Positions 7,910-16,283 of a stretch of DNA of 64,000 nt are shown one piece after another. Under the pieces are notes generated by a model. That model was not told the DNA's origin, did no database searches, and saw only the letters and a program-made list of their open reading frames with translations. Made by a program: the position numbers and the translations under genes. Every line of letters begins with the position of its first letter. Within the stretch, counting starts at the first letter, position 1. This DNA is from Actinomyces radicidentis (GTDB taxonomy: Bacteria; Actinomycetota; Actinomycetes; Actinomycetales; Actinomycetaceae): positions 2,666,001 through 2,730,000 of the forward strand of contig NZ_CP014228.1 in the NCBI RefSeq assembly GCF_001553565.1. The letters run 5' to 3'.

Positions 7910-9004
7910 TCAGTCGGTGACGCCGAGGGTCTGGCGCATGCGCGTGTCGAAGATGTCCGCGCCCTTGATACGGGTGGCCTCCTCCGGGCCGACGACGACG
8001 CGGACGCCGTCGCGCAGCAGCTGGGCGGCGCCGCCGTCGGGGCCGAGCGGCAGGACGACCTGCTCGGGCCGCGGGGCGTAGGTCGCCTCGGAGGGCTTGC
8101 CCTCGATGAGCGAGCGGATGTTCTCCGCGACGACCGCCGCGTGGGCGCGGGCGGCGTCCGCGCGCTTGGTCTCGCGCACGTCGGTGATGTCGCCGATGGC
8201 CCACACCCTCGGGTGGTCGACGACGCGGAGCTGGTCGTCGACGCGGATCGTGCCGTCGTAGTGGCGGATGTCGTCGTAGTCGTCGCCGAGGAAGCCGGTC
8301 GCGGCGGCGGCTCCGTAGGCGCGGAACCACATGTCGGCCTCGATGGTGCGGCCGTGCTTGGTGCCGACGTGGAAGGGCGAGAGCACGCCCGGGTCCACCG
8401 GGGGCAGGGAGGTGAGGCGGTCGCCGGTGATGATCTCGACGCCCCGCTGCTGGAGCTGGAAGGCGATGGCCTCGCGGAGCTCGGGCTTGTTGCCCTTGCG
8501 CGGGAGGATCTCGTCCTCGCGCTCGAGCAGGATGACCTCGATGCCGGGGAAGGCGGAGGTGATCTCGCCGACCATCTCGATGCCGACGTCGCCGGCGCCG
8601 GTGACCAGGACGCGCTTGGCCTGCTCGAGGTTCGCGTGGGCGCGCTCGATACGGGCCTTGGCGATCACCGAGGAGGACTCGAGGTGCTTGGCGGGGAACG
8701 GGTAGGCGGTGCCCGTGGCGAGGACGAGGTAGTCGGCCTCGATCGCGCCCTCACCCGCGACGTGGACGGTGGTGCCGTCCACGGCGAGGGCGGTGCCGTG
8801 CACGACGCGCCCGTTGGCGAGGAGGTTGTCGTAGGGCAGGAAGATCCTCTCCGCCCACTCGCGGTCGACCGTGGCGCGCAGGGCCGCGGCGTGGTTGACG
8901 AAGGTGTCCTTCTGCTCGACGAGGGTGACCTCGGCGACGTCGTCGAGGGCCTTGGCGACCGTGATGCCGCCGTACCCGCCTCCGACGATGGTGACGCGAG
9001 CCAT
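7910..9004 (-). CDS. FAD/NAD(P)-dependent oxidoreductase, NDH-2/FSP1-like
   Basis: Flavoprotein of 364 residues with the two-dinucleotide-binding-domain fold. Seen: FAD-binding VTIVGGGYGG (residues 4-13), NAD(P)-binding VLVTGAGDVGIEMVGEI in the middle, ATG motif YLVLATGTAYPF, and the second FAD contact VWAIGDITD near residue 280. There is no redox CxxC or CxxxxC, which points away from disulfide reductases and towards the type II NADH dehydrogenase/AIFM2 group that reduces quinones. No obvious C-terminal membrane helix is present. The start at ATG 9004 has GGAAGGAAGG upstream. It stands alone, between a terminator and the M3 peptidase gene. Confidence 0.85.
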   Translation of the reverse strand: MARVTIVGGGYGGITVAKALDDVAEVTLVEQKDTFVNHAAALRATVDREWAERIFLPYDNLLANGRVVHGTALAVDGTTVHVAGEGAIEADYLVLATGTAYPFPAKHLESSSVIAKARIERAHANLEQAKRVLVTGAGDVGIEMVGEITSAFPGIEVILLEREDEILPRKGNKPELREAIAFQLQQRGVEIITGDRLTSLPPVDPGVLSPFHVGTKHGRTIEADMWFRAYGAAAATGFLGDDYDDIRHYDGTIRVDDQLRVVDHPRVWAIGDITDVRETKRADAARAHAAVVAENIRSLIEGKPSEATYAPRPEQVVLPLGPDGGAAQLLRDGVRVVVGPEEATRIKGADIFDTRMRQTLGVTD

Positions 9005-9099
9005 GGGTATCCTTCCTTCCGGTGCTGGGTAGGCGTCGCCGCGCGTGCGGCGGCGCCCGCTGGTGGTGAGTCTAGGGGGTCTCCGGCGCTGCGCGGGGC

Positions 9100-11193
9100 T
9101 CACGCCAGGCCGCGGCGGCGCAGGAGCGGGCCGATCTCGGGGTCGCGCCCGGTGAAGGCGCGGTAGGACTCGGCGGGGTCGCGGGAGTCGCCGCGGGAGA
9201 GGAACTCGCGGCGGAAGCGCTCGCCGGCCTCGCGGTTGAGGCCCAGGTCCCCGTCCTTCGCGCCCTCGCCGTCGGTGCGGAACCACTCGGTGGCGTCGGC
9301 GTCCATGACCTCGGACCAGATGTAGGCGTAGTAGGCCGCGGAGTAGCCGCCGGCGAAGGCGTGCTGGAAGTAGGTCGTGCGGTAGCGCGGCGGGACGAGG
9401 GCGTCGTCGATGCCCTCCTCGGCGAGTGCGGCGTGCTCGAAGGCCTCGACCTGCTCCGGGTCGGTGGGGACGTCCTCGGGCGCGAGGGTGTGCCAGTGCT
9501 GGTCGATGAGGGTGGCGCCGAGGTACTCGGTGGTGGCGTAGCCCTGCCCGAAGGCGCCCTGGCTGCGGAGCTGCTCGGCGATCTCCGCCGGGAGCGGCTC
9601 GCCGGTGTCGACGTGCTTGGCGTAGGAGGCGAGGACCTCCGGGTGCAGGGCCCACTGCTCGTTGAACTGCGAGGGGAACTCGACGACGTCGCGCGGCACG
9701 GAGGTGCCGGACTCGCTCGGCCAGCGGGTGTCGGCGAACAGCCCGTGAAGGGCGTGCCCGAACTCGTGGAAGGCGGTGATGACGTTGTCCCAGGTCAGCA
9801 GCGTCGGGCCGGACTCCGGCTTGATGATGTTGAGGCAGTTGATGATGACGGGGCGGCGGCCGAGCAGGTGGGACTGGTCGACGAGGTTGTTCATCCAGGC
9901 GCCGCCCTCCTTGCCCTTGCGCGCGTAGTAGTCGCCGACGAAGAGGCCGAGCAGGGGCGCGTCGGCGCCGGTCTCCTCCGAGCCGCCGTCACGGACCTCC
10001 CAGACGCGCATGTCGGGGTCGTACATGTGCTTGGCGAGGTCGGGGCGCTCATGGAAGGTGAGGCCGTAGAGGCGGTTCGCCGCCATGAAGACGCCGTCCT
10101 CGACGACCCGGGAGAGCTCGAGGTAGGGCGCGAGGACCGCGTCGTCGACGCCGAAGCGCTCCTTGCGCTCCGCCTCCTCGTAGCGGCTCCAGTCGGCGGC
10201 GCCGAACTCCTCACCGGGGAGGGTCGCCGGATCGGCGGCCATGCGGGCGGCGTAGACCCGGGCGTCGCGGCGGGCGTTGGCCATGGCGGGCGCGGTGAGC
10301 TGGCCGAGCATGGCGGTGACCGCCGGGGTGGTCCGCGCGGCGGACTCGGAGGCGACGAGGGCGGCGTGGTGCTCGTAGCCGAGGAGGCGGGCGCGCTCGG
10401 CGCGCAGGGCGACCTCCTCCAGAATGAGCGCGCGGGTGTCGTGCTCGCCGGAGAGGTTGCGGCCCTTGGCGCGGTCCAGGAGGGCGACGCGGGCCTCGTG
10501 CGGGACGGTGGTGGCGAGGTCCGGCGTCTGGGTGAAGTTGGCGACGTCGGCCTCGTGCATGGCGTCGGCGATGCGCGTGCCGACCTTCGTGGAGAGCGTC
10601 GTGAGGCGGGCGTTGATCTCCCGGAGGCGGTCGGCGTCCGCGCCGGTGAGGGCGACGCCCTGGCGCTCGAAGTCCTCGACGGCGAGCCGGATGAGGCGGG
10701 CGGTCTCGGAGTCGACGACGGCGCCGTCGGCGTCGACGGGGTCCGTGCCGGCGTCACGCGCGGCGGAGACGAGGTCGTCGAGCTCCTTGAAACGGCGGTA
10801 GACCCGCGGGTCGAGGCGGTAGGCGTCGTAGTGGGCGGACAGGTCCGGGCCGAGGCGCTCCTCGAGCTCGTCGAGGTCGGGGCAGTCCGTCGTCGAGGTC
10901 AAGGAGTACAGGACCGTGAGGGCGCGCTCGAGCAGCTCGCCGGCGCGCTGGACAGGCTCGATCGTGTTCGCGATGGTCGGGCGCTCGGCGCTGGTGGCGA
11001 CGGCCTCCCACTGGGCGCGCTGCTCGGCCATGCCGGCGCGGACGGCGGGCTCGATGTCCTCGTGGCGGACGGCGGTGAAGTCGGGCAGACCGAGGTCGAG
11101 GGACCAGGGGCGGGCGAGGCTGTTCGAGTCGGGCAGGGACTCAGGGGCCGGGGCGCCGCCGGCGGTGGCGGACGTGTCGGGGGTAACGCTCAT
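9100..11193 (-). CDS. M3 family oligopeptidase (dipeptidyl carboxypeptidase/oligopeptidase A type)
   Basis: Cytoplasmic zinc metallopeptidase of about 697 residues. HEFGHALH (His476 to His480 and on) is the thimet-oligopeptidase zinc motif with catalytic Glu477. Further family signatures are present, including NRLYGLTFHERPD and, near the C-terminus, YYAYIWSEVMDADATEWF. Length matches Dcp/OpdA. Two in-frame ATGs exist (11202 and 11193); neither has a Shine-Dalgarno, so the message may be leaderless and the start could be 3 codons earlier. Role: breakdown of short peptides for amino-acid supply. It is divergent from poxB with 149 bases between. Confidence 0.92.
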   Translation of the reverse strand: MSVTPDTSATAGGAPAPESLPDSNSLARPWSLDLGLPDFTAVRHEDIEPAVRAGMAEQRAQWEAVATSAERPTIANTIEPVQRAGELLERALTVLYSLTSTTDCPDLDELEERLGPDLSAHYDAYRLDPRVYRRFKELDDLVSAARDAGTDPVDADGAVVDSETARLIRLAVEDFERQGVALTGADADRLREINARLTTLSTKVGTRIADAMHEADVANFTQTPDLATTVPHEARVALLDRAKGRNLSGEHDTRALILEEVALRAERARLLGYEHHAALVASESAARTTPAVTAMLGQLTAPAMANARRDARVYAARMAADPATLPGEEFGAADWSRYEEAERKERFGVDDAVLAPYLELSRVVEDGVFMAANRLYGLTFHERPDLAKHMYDPDMRVWEVRDGGSEETGADAPLLGLFVGDYYARKGKEGGAWMNNLVDQSHLLGRRPVIINCLNIIKPESGPTLLTWDNVITAFHEFGHALHGLFADTRWPSESGTSVPRDVVEFPSQFNEQWALHPEVLASYAKHVDTGEPLPAEIAEQLRSQGAFGQGYATTEYLGATLIDQHWHTLAPEDVPTDPEQVEAFEHAALAEEGIDDALVPPRYRTTYFQHAFAGGYSAAYYAYIWSEVMDADATEWFRTDGEGAKDGDLGLNREAGERFRREFLSRGDSRDPAESYRAFTGRDPEIGPLLRRRGLA

Positions 11194-11342
11194 GGGCCAC
11201 ATCGTGCCACGTGGGACGTTCCATCCTTCACATCAGGGCTCCTCCTATAGGTCCTCGGTCCTAGATGCTCGTAGCCTTATGACCATCGAGGCGCACACGG
11301 GCCCGCCCGGCGCCGCTCCCCCACCCACCAAGGAAGAAGCGC

Positions 11343-13085
11343 ATGAACGTAGCCGAACAGCTCGTCGCCCAGCTCGTCGACGCCGGGGTCCACCGGATCT
11401 ACGGCATCGTCGGCGACTCGCTCAACCCGATCGTCGACGCCGTCCGCAAGACCGGAGGCAGCGCGAAGGGGGGCATCGACTGGGTCCATGTGCGCCACGA
11501 GGAGGGCGCGGCCCTCGCCGCCGCCGCCGAGGCCCAGCTGACCGGCGAGCTCGCCGTCTGCGCCGGCTCCTGCGGCCCGGGCAACCTCCACCTCATCAAC
11601 GGTCTCTACGACGCCCAGCGCTCCGGCGCCCCCGTCCTCGCGATCGCCTCGCACATCCCGAGCGTCCAGATCGGTGAGTCCTACTTCCAGGAGACCCACC
11701 CGGACCGCCTCTTCAACGAGTGCTCCGTGTACTCCGAGCTCATCTCCACCCCGGACCAGGCCCCTCGCGTCGTCAACTCCGCGATCCGCCACGCCGTCGC
11801 CCTCGAGGGCGTGTCCGTCGTCACCCTGCCCGGCGATGTCTCCCACGAGAAGGCCACCGCGCCGACGCCGGAGTACTCCCCCGCGCGCCGCGCCAACCTC
11901 ACGCCCAACCCGGCGGACGTCGAGGAGGTCGTGAACGTCCTCAACGCCGCCAAGAAGGTCGCGATCTTCGCCGGCGCCGGCGTCAAGGGCGCCCACGACG
12001 AGGTCATCGCCTTCGCCGACGCGCTCAAGGCCCCCATCGGCCACTCCCTGCGCGGCAAGGACTTCATCCAGTACGACAACCCCTTCGACGTCGGCATGAC
12101 GGGCCTGCTCGGCTACGGCGCCGCCGCCGAGGGCATGAAGGACGCCGACATCCTCATCCTGCTCGGCACGGACTTCCCCTACGACCAGTTCCTCCCGGAC
12201 ACGACGACCATCCAGGTGGACAACCGCGCCGAGAAGCTGGGCCGCCGCACGGACGTCTCCTACGCGATCCACGCGGACGTCATCCCGTTCATCGAGGCCG
12301 TCCTGCCGCGTCTCAAGGGCCGCCGCTCGGACAAGTTCCTCAAGGACACGATCAAGCGCCACGCCAAGATCATGAAGGCGCCGGTCGGCTCCTACACGCG
12401 CAACGCGGAGAAGTTCAAACCGATCCACCCCGAGTACGCCGCGCACCTGCTCAACGAGCTGGCCGACAAGGACGCGATCTTCACCGCGGACACCGGCATG
12501 TGCAACGTGTGGACCGCCCGCTACATCGACCCGCTGGGCTCGCGCCGCCTCATCGGCTCCTTCCTGCACGGCACGATGGCGAACGCCCTCCCGCACGCGA
12601 TCGGCGCGCAGGTCGCGTACCCGAACCGCCAGGTCATCTCCGTGTCCGGCGACGGCGGTCTGTCGATGCTCCTCGGCGAGCTCGTCACGGCCCGCATGCA
12701 CAACCTGCCGCTCAAGGTCATCACCTTCAACAACTCGACGCTCGGCATGGTCAAGCTCGAGATGCTGGTCGACGGCCTGCCGGACTTCGGCACGAACGTC
12801 CACGACGTCAACTACGCGGGCGTCGCGGAGGCCATCGGCTTCCACGCCGAGCGCGTCGACGACCCGAAGAAGCTCAAGAAGGCCCTCGAGAAGGCCCTCG
12901 CCTTCGACGGCCCGGCGCTCGTCGAGATCATCACCGACCCGAACGCCCTGTCCCTGCCGCCGGAGATCACCGGTGAGCAGATGCTCGGCTTTGCCACGGC
13001 CATGAGCAAGATCGTGCTCAACCGCGGCGCCGGCGAGGCGGTCTCCATGGCCACCTCGAACATGCGCAACATCCCGCGCTTCTGA
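11343..13085 (+). CDS. poxB: Pyruvate oxidase / pyruvate dehydrogenase (quinone), TPP- and FAD-dependent
   Basis: 580 residues, three-domain thiamine-diphosphate enzyme. Seen: N-terminal PYR domain with YGIVGDSLNPIVDA and the cofactor-activating Glu in HVRHEEGAALAA (Glu53); GSCGPGNLHLINGLYDA; a central FAD domain (residues about 180-340); and the C-terminal TPP motif beginning GDGGLSMLLGE (436 on) and ending NNSTLGMVKLE. This agrees with PoxB, which oxidises pyruvate to acetate and CO2, passing electrons to quinone or, in oxidase relatives, to O2 with H2O2. I cannot tell the acceptor from sequence. The start has GGAAG 8 bases upstream. A strong hairpin terminator follows, so it is monocistronic. 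Confidence 0.9.
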   Translation: MNVAEQLVAQLVDAGVHRIYGIVGDSLNPIVDAVRKTGGSAKGGIDWVHVRHEEGAALAAAAEAQLTGELAVCAGSCGPGNLHLINGLYDAQRSGAPVLAIASHIPSVQIGESYFQETHPDRLFNECSVYSELISTPDQAPRVVNSAIRHAVALEGVSVVTLPGDVSHEKATAPTPEYSPARRANLTPNPADVEEVVNVLNAAKKVAIFAGAGVKGAHDEVIAFADALKAPIGHSLRGKDFIQYDNPFDVGMTGLLGYGAAAEGMKDADILILLGTDFPYDQFLPDTTTIQVDNRAEKLGRRTDVSYAIHADVIPFIEAVLPRLKGRRSDKFLKDTIKRHAKIMKAPVGSYTRNAEKFKPIHPEYAAHLLNELADKDAIFTADTGMCNVWTARYIDPLGSRRLIGSFLHGTMANALPHAIGAQVAYPNRQVISVSGDGGLSMLLGELVTARMHNLPLKVITFNNSTLGMVKLEMLVDGLPDFGTNVHDVNYAGVAEAIGFHAERVDDPKKLKKALEKALAFDGPALVEIITDPNALSLPPEITGEQMLGFATAMSKIVLNRGAGEAVSMATSNMRNIPRF

Positions 13086-13125
13086 CGCGGGCAGCCGGGC
13101 GGCCGGGAGCGGCCGGCCCGGGCAG

Positions 13126-13169
13126 ACGACGGCGGGGCGTCCTCCTTCGGGAGGGCGCCCCGCCGTCGT
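13126..13169 (+). terminator. Terminator of poxB
   Basis: 14-base-pair stem ACGACGGCGGGGCG with its complement, one T-G mismatch, then CCTCC-TTCG-GGAGG: a long stem closed by a stable TTCG tetraloop, 40 bases after the stop. Confidence 0.85.
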
Positions 13170-13274
13170 GCTGCTGCCGCCCGACTGCCTTGGCTCGCCC
13201 GCTGCGCGCCCTGAGCTTGTGCCCCGTCGGCGCTTCTACGACACGAAACCTGTCTCAGAAGCGCCGATACATCA

Positions 13275-13314
13275 CAGGATGTCCCGATCTCGACGTCAGG
13301 ATGTCCCGATCTCG
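13275..13314. repeat. Two 18-base direct repeats (CAGGATGTCCCGATCTCG)
   Basis: Identical copies at 13275-13292 and 13297-13314, 22-base period, in the intergenic stretch 13170-13367 between poxB and the GNAT-MazG gene. The stretch holds no gene. Neighbouring sequence is less GC-rich than the genes and could be a remnant of an insertion-sequence end, but no transposase remains. Confidence 0.7.
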
Positions 13315-13332
13315 CGGGGCGCGCGGTTCTCC

Positions 13333-13345
13333 GGGGGGGGGGGGG
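13333..13345. repeat. Run of 13 G
   Basis: Uninterrupted homopolymer of 13 G, 22 bases beyond the stop of the minus-strand GNAT-MazG gene. Prone to slippage in replication and in sequencing; it lies outside any coding frame I can support. Confidence 0.9.
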
Positions 13346-13367
13346 ATGGGGGCCGGTCGTCCGCGGG

Positions 13368-14537
13368 TCAGTCTGCGAGGCCGAGGACGCCGACGACGTC
13401 GGGGCGGAAGTAGCCGGGGCCCTTGAGGACCTTGCCGTCCTCGCGGTAGATCGGCTTCCCGTCCTCCCCCAGCTTCGACATGTTCGAGCGCTGCACCTCG
13501 GTGAGGACCGCCGCCAGGTCGATGCCGGTCTCCAGGGCCATGCCGTAGATGACGTAGACGAGGTCCGCCAGGGCGTCGGCGGTCTCGACGACGTCGCGCG
13601 CGCCGTCGTCGGCGGCCACGGCCCGCTGGAAGGCGCCCTCGACCTCGGCTCGGGCGGCAGCGCCGTAGACGGAGCCGACGAGCTCGCCGAACTCCTCGGC
13701 AATGAGGCTCATGCGCATGCCGAGGCTGGTGCGGTCCAGGCTCGGGCCGTCGGTCTGGACGGGCAGGCCGTAGACGTGGTGGAAGCGGCGGACGAGGGCC
13801 TCGGGGTCGTCGCCCTCGCGCTGGCCGACGCCGTCGTGCGCGACGAGCGGGGTGTCCGCGCCCGCCGTGTGGGCGGAGCCGTTGCCGCGGCCGGTCGGGT
13901 CGGCGGAGGCGGGCGACGGGCCGTCCCAGGGGGCGCGGGGCTCGCGGGGCTCGCCGCGCAGGATCGACGCGGTCCACTCGTCGTAGACGCGCCCCTTCTG
14001 GACGAAGGCGCATCGCCGCAGTCCCTCCTTGACGAACCCGAGGCGCCAGGCGACGCGCCACGAGGCCCAGTTCGGGACGCCGTCCTCGATGAGGCACGCC
14101 CAGCCGACGGCGGGGAGCGCCAGGGGGCCCGAAGGATCGAAGGCGACGTCGAGCAGGGCGTTCACGGCACGGTGGAGGGTGCCGCGTCCGCGACAGTCAG
14201 GCGCAATGGCGAAGCCGAGCTCGCCGCGCCGCACGTCTGTCAGTCGGAGGTCAACCGTTCCCGCGTAGGTCGACGCGCCATCCGGTGCGATCTCCCGGAT
14301 TGCCCAGGTGAGGTCTGCCCCGTCCGCCCAACCCTGTGCAACGACGTTCTCGACGAAGGAGACCGCGTCCTCACGCGCGTAGGGCGAGGGCACGCTCGTC
14401 CACCGCTGGATGTCCGGGTCCTGGCAGATCTCCGCGATGCGATCGACGTCGTCTGCCGTCGGGACGGACAGGAGGAGCTCGGGCAGGGCGCGGCCGTCGT
14501 GCTCGGCGGCGGGGACGCGGATCTCGAAGGGCTGCAT
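13368..14537 (-). CDS. Fusion protein: GNAT acetyltransferase + MazG-like nucleotide pyrophosphohydrolase
   Basis: 389 residues with two unrelated domains in one frame. Residues 1-195 form a RimJ/RimL-type GNAT domain (DLRLTDVRRGELGFAIAP, then acetyl-CoA loop CRGRGTLHRA at 115-124, and WRVAWRLGFVKEGLRR). Residues 205-248 are a polar, Gly/Ala/Asp-rich linker. Residues 250-389 resemble MazG/phosphoribosyl-ATP pyrophosphohydrolases: EEFGE at 281-285 and DALADLVYVIYG at 321-332 provide the metal-binding acidic residues, followed by NMSKLGEDGKPIYREDG. The second domain probably hydrolyses a non-standard or excess (d)NTP; the first would N-acetylate a protein or small amine. ATG 14537 starts it; no internal start with a good ribosome site was noticed in the linker. 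Confidence 0.85.
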   Translation of the reverse strand: MQPFEIRVPAAEHDGRALPELLLSVPTADDVDRIAEICQDPDIQRWTSVPSPYAREDAVSFVENVVAQGWADGADLTWAIREIAPDGASTYAGTVDLRLTDVRRGELGFAIAPDCRGRGTLHRAVNALLDVAFDPSGPLALPAVGWACLIEDGVPNWASWRVAWRLGFVKEGLRRCAFVQKGRVYDEWTASILRGEPREPRAPWDGPSPASADPTGRGNGSAHTAGADTPLVAHDGVGQREGDDPEALVRRFHHVYGLPVQTDGPSLDRTSLGMRMSLIAEEFGELVGSVYGAAARAEVEGAFQRAVAADDGARDVVETADALADLVYVIYGMALETGIDLAAVLTEVQRSNMSKLGEDGKPIYREDGKVLKGPGYFRPDVVGVLGLAD

Positions 14538-14632
14538 GCCGCCAGCCTAGCGAGGGCCCACGACGGGCCCGGACGGTGGTCGGCGCCCGACGGTCGGGGC
14601 CGACGCCGTCACCCGCACCGGCCGCAACAGGC

Positions 14633-15994
14633 TCAGGCGGACGCCGCACCCGCCGTCGCGTTGGGCCGAGGCCCCTTGGACAGCGCCGGCCAGGACAGCA
14701 GCAGGACGAGTCCGCCGAGGACGCCGTAGACGAGCGCGACCCAGGTGCCGTGCGCGTCGGCGAACCATCCGACGATCGGGGGCGCGACGAGCATGATGAC
14801 GCGCGCGAGCCAGGACACGAGGGTGAGGCCGAGGCCCGGGCGGAGGCCCGGGACGTCGTCGGCGGCGGCGTAGGCGACCGGCACGGCCACCGCGCAGCCG
14901 GCGCCGGAGACCATGAGGCCGAGGATCGTGCCGTTGACACTGCCCATGGCGAGGGCGATCCCCATGCCGGACATGACGAGGACTCCCCCACCGGCGATGA
15001 CGGCGCGCGCCCCGAGGCGGTCGATGACGGCGTCCCCGAGGAGGCGCCCGACGATCATGACGCCCTGGAGGGCGACCATGCCCATGCCGGCCGTCGAGGC
15101 GCCCGCCCCCTGCTCGGTCAGGAGGAGCGAGGACCAGTTGCCTGTGACGTCCTCGGGGAACATCGCTGCCGCGCACATGAGGCCCAGGACGAGGACGAGC
15201 ACGACGGTGAGGGCCTTCGGCACAGGGGCCCCCGCGCCGGCGGCCGCGGCCCGGGAGGCGTCGACGTCGACGGGTGAGGAGACCGGACCGGCGTCGGCGG
15301 CCGCGTCGGCGAGGGCGCCCTCGAGGGGCTGGGCCGGACCGCCCGTGACGGCCGGGTCCTCGGCGAAGCCGGGAAGGCGACGGTCATCGGAGTCGGGGCC
15401 CTTGATCGTCCAGGGGACCGCGGACCAGGAGACGACGGTGAGCAGGACGAGGACGCCCGCCATGTGCCAGCCGATCGGGACGCCGGCGCCCGCGATCGCC
15501 TGCCCCATCGCGGCGCCGACGACGGCGCCGAGGGACCAGGCCGCGTGGAAGCTCGTGATGATGGAGCCGCCCCAACGGCGCTCGACGCGCAGGCCGTGCG
15601 CGTTCTGGGCGACGTCCACGATGGCGTCCATGCCGCCGACCCACGCCATGCACAGCGTGAAGACGGGCCAGGAGTCGGCCAGGCCCGCGCCGAGCAGCCC
15701 GAGGCCGAGGACCACCATGCCGAGGCTCGCCACCTTGGCGGAGGTGAGGCGGTTGATGAGCCACGAGGCCGCCAGGCCGGCGATGAGCGCGCCCACCGAG
15801 ACGCCCATGAGGGCCTGGCCGAAGGCCGCCTTCGTGATGCCGAGGTGGGCGAGGACCTCCGGGTAGCGCGGGACCAGGTTGGAGAATCCGATCCCGTTGG
15901 CGAAGAAGGTGAGGTAGACGGCGATCCTGGCCTTGACGAGCGCGGCGGGACGGCGGTCGCGGCGGCGCTGGCCGGGTGCGGAGGGCGTGGTCAC
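14633..15994 (-). CDS. MFS transporter (YbjJ/sugar-efflux-like)
   Basis: Membrane protein of about 453 residues with 12 predicted hydrophobic segments in two halves, split by a 60-residue cytoplasmic loop rich in Asp, Ala and Pro (residues about 215-275). The N-terminal half contains FFANGIGFSNLVPRYPEV and FGQALMGVSVGALIAGL, as in the YbjJ-like MFS group. The frame opens further upstream (to 16054), but GTG 15994 with AAGGA before it starts just ahead of a basic N-terminus and the first helix, so it is preferred. Substrate unknown. Its neighbours on both sides point the same or opposite way without a shared operon. Confidence 0.82.
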   Translation of the reverse strand: MTTPSAPGQRRRDRRPAALVKARIAVYLTFFANGIGFSNLVPRYPEVLAHLGITKAAFGQALMGVSVGALIAGLAASWLINRLTSAKVASLGMVVLGLGLLGAGLADSWPVFTLCMAWVGGMDAIVDVAQNAHGLRVERRWGGSIITSFHAAWSLGAVVGAAMGQAIAGAGVPIGWHMAGVLVLLTVVSWSAVPWTIKGPDSDDRRLPGFAEDPAVTGGPAQPLEGALADAAADAGPVSSPVDVDASRAAAAGAGAPVPKALTVVLVLVLGLMCAAAMFPEDVTGNWSSLLLTEQGAGASTAGMGMVALQGVMIVGRLLGDAVIDRLGARAVIAGGGVLVMSGMGIALAMGSVNGTILGLMVSGAGCAVAVPVAYAAADDVPGLRPGLGLTLVSWLARVIMLVAPPIVGWFADAHGTWVALVYGVLGGLVLLLSWPALSKGPRPNATAGAASA

Positions 15995-16220
15995 GGAGGA
16001 GCGTCCTTGCTGACGGGGAGGGTGGTGGAGCGAGGGGAAGTCGCTCACCCGCAAACTACCCGACGGTCGGCCCGTGCAGAAGGCTCCCTCCCGACGGCGA
16101 GCGCGCGGCGGTGGGATGGCTGCCGCGACCGGTCCTGGCGGGCGTCCAGCGGAGCGCCGCCTCGGAGCAGGGGGACCGTCCCTTCACCCCGGGTACGCGC
16201 CCGTCCCCGTAGCATCGAAG

Positions 16221-16255
16221 TGCCCGGCGCCCCGCCACGTGGACGTGGCCGGGCA
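16221..16255 (+). promoter_or_regulatory. Two-step inverted repeat in the 5' region of a membrane protein gene
   Basis: TGCCCGG...CCGGGCA (16221-16227 with 16249-16255) encloses CCACGT-GG-ACGTGG (16235-16248). It ends 11 bases before the GAAGGAG ribosome site of the gene at 16284, so it may be an operator or an mRNA hairpin influencing translation. The whole gap 15995-16283 otherwise shows nothing recognisable. Confidence 0.4.
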
Positions 16256-16283
16256 GCGCACCCTTGAAGGAGCCGTGAGGCCG

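Noticed and set aside
7592..9166. Long plus-strand open frame opposite the flavoprotein gene
   Set aside because: Val/Gly/Asp/Glu-biased shadow of a GC-rich minus-strand gene, with no motifs and no ribosome site.
13275..13345. An intact insertion sequence
   Set aside because: No transposase frame and no terminal inverted repeat pair could be found; only short direct repeats and a G run.
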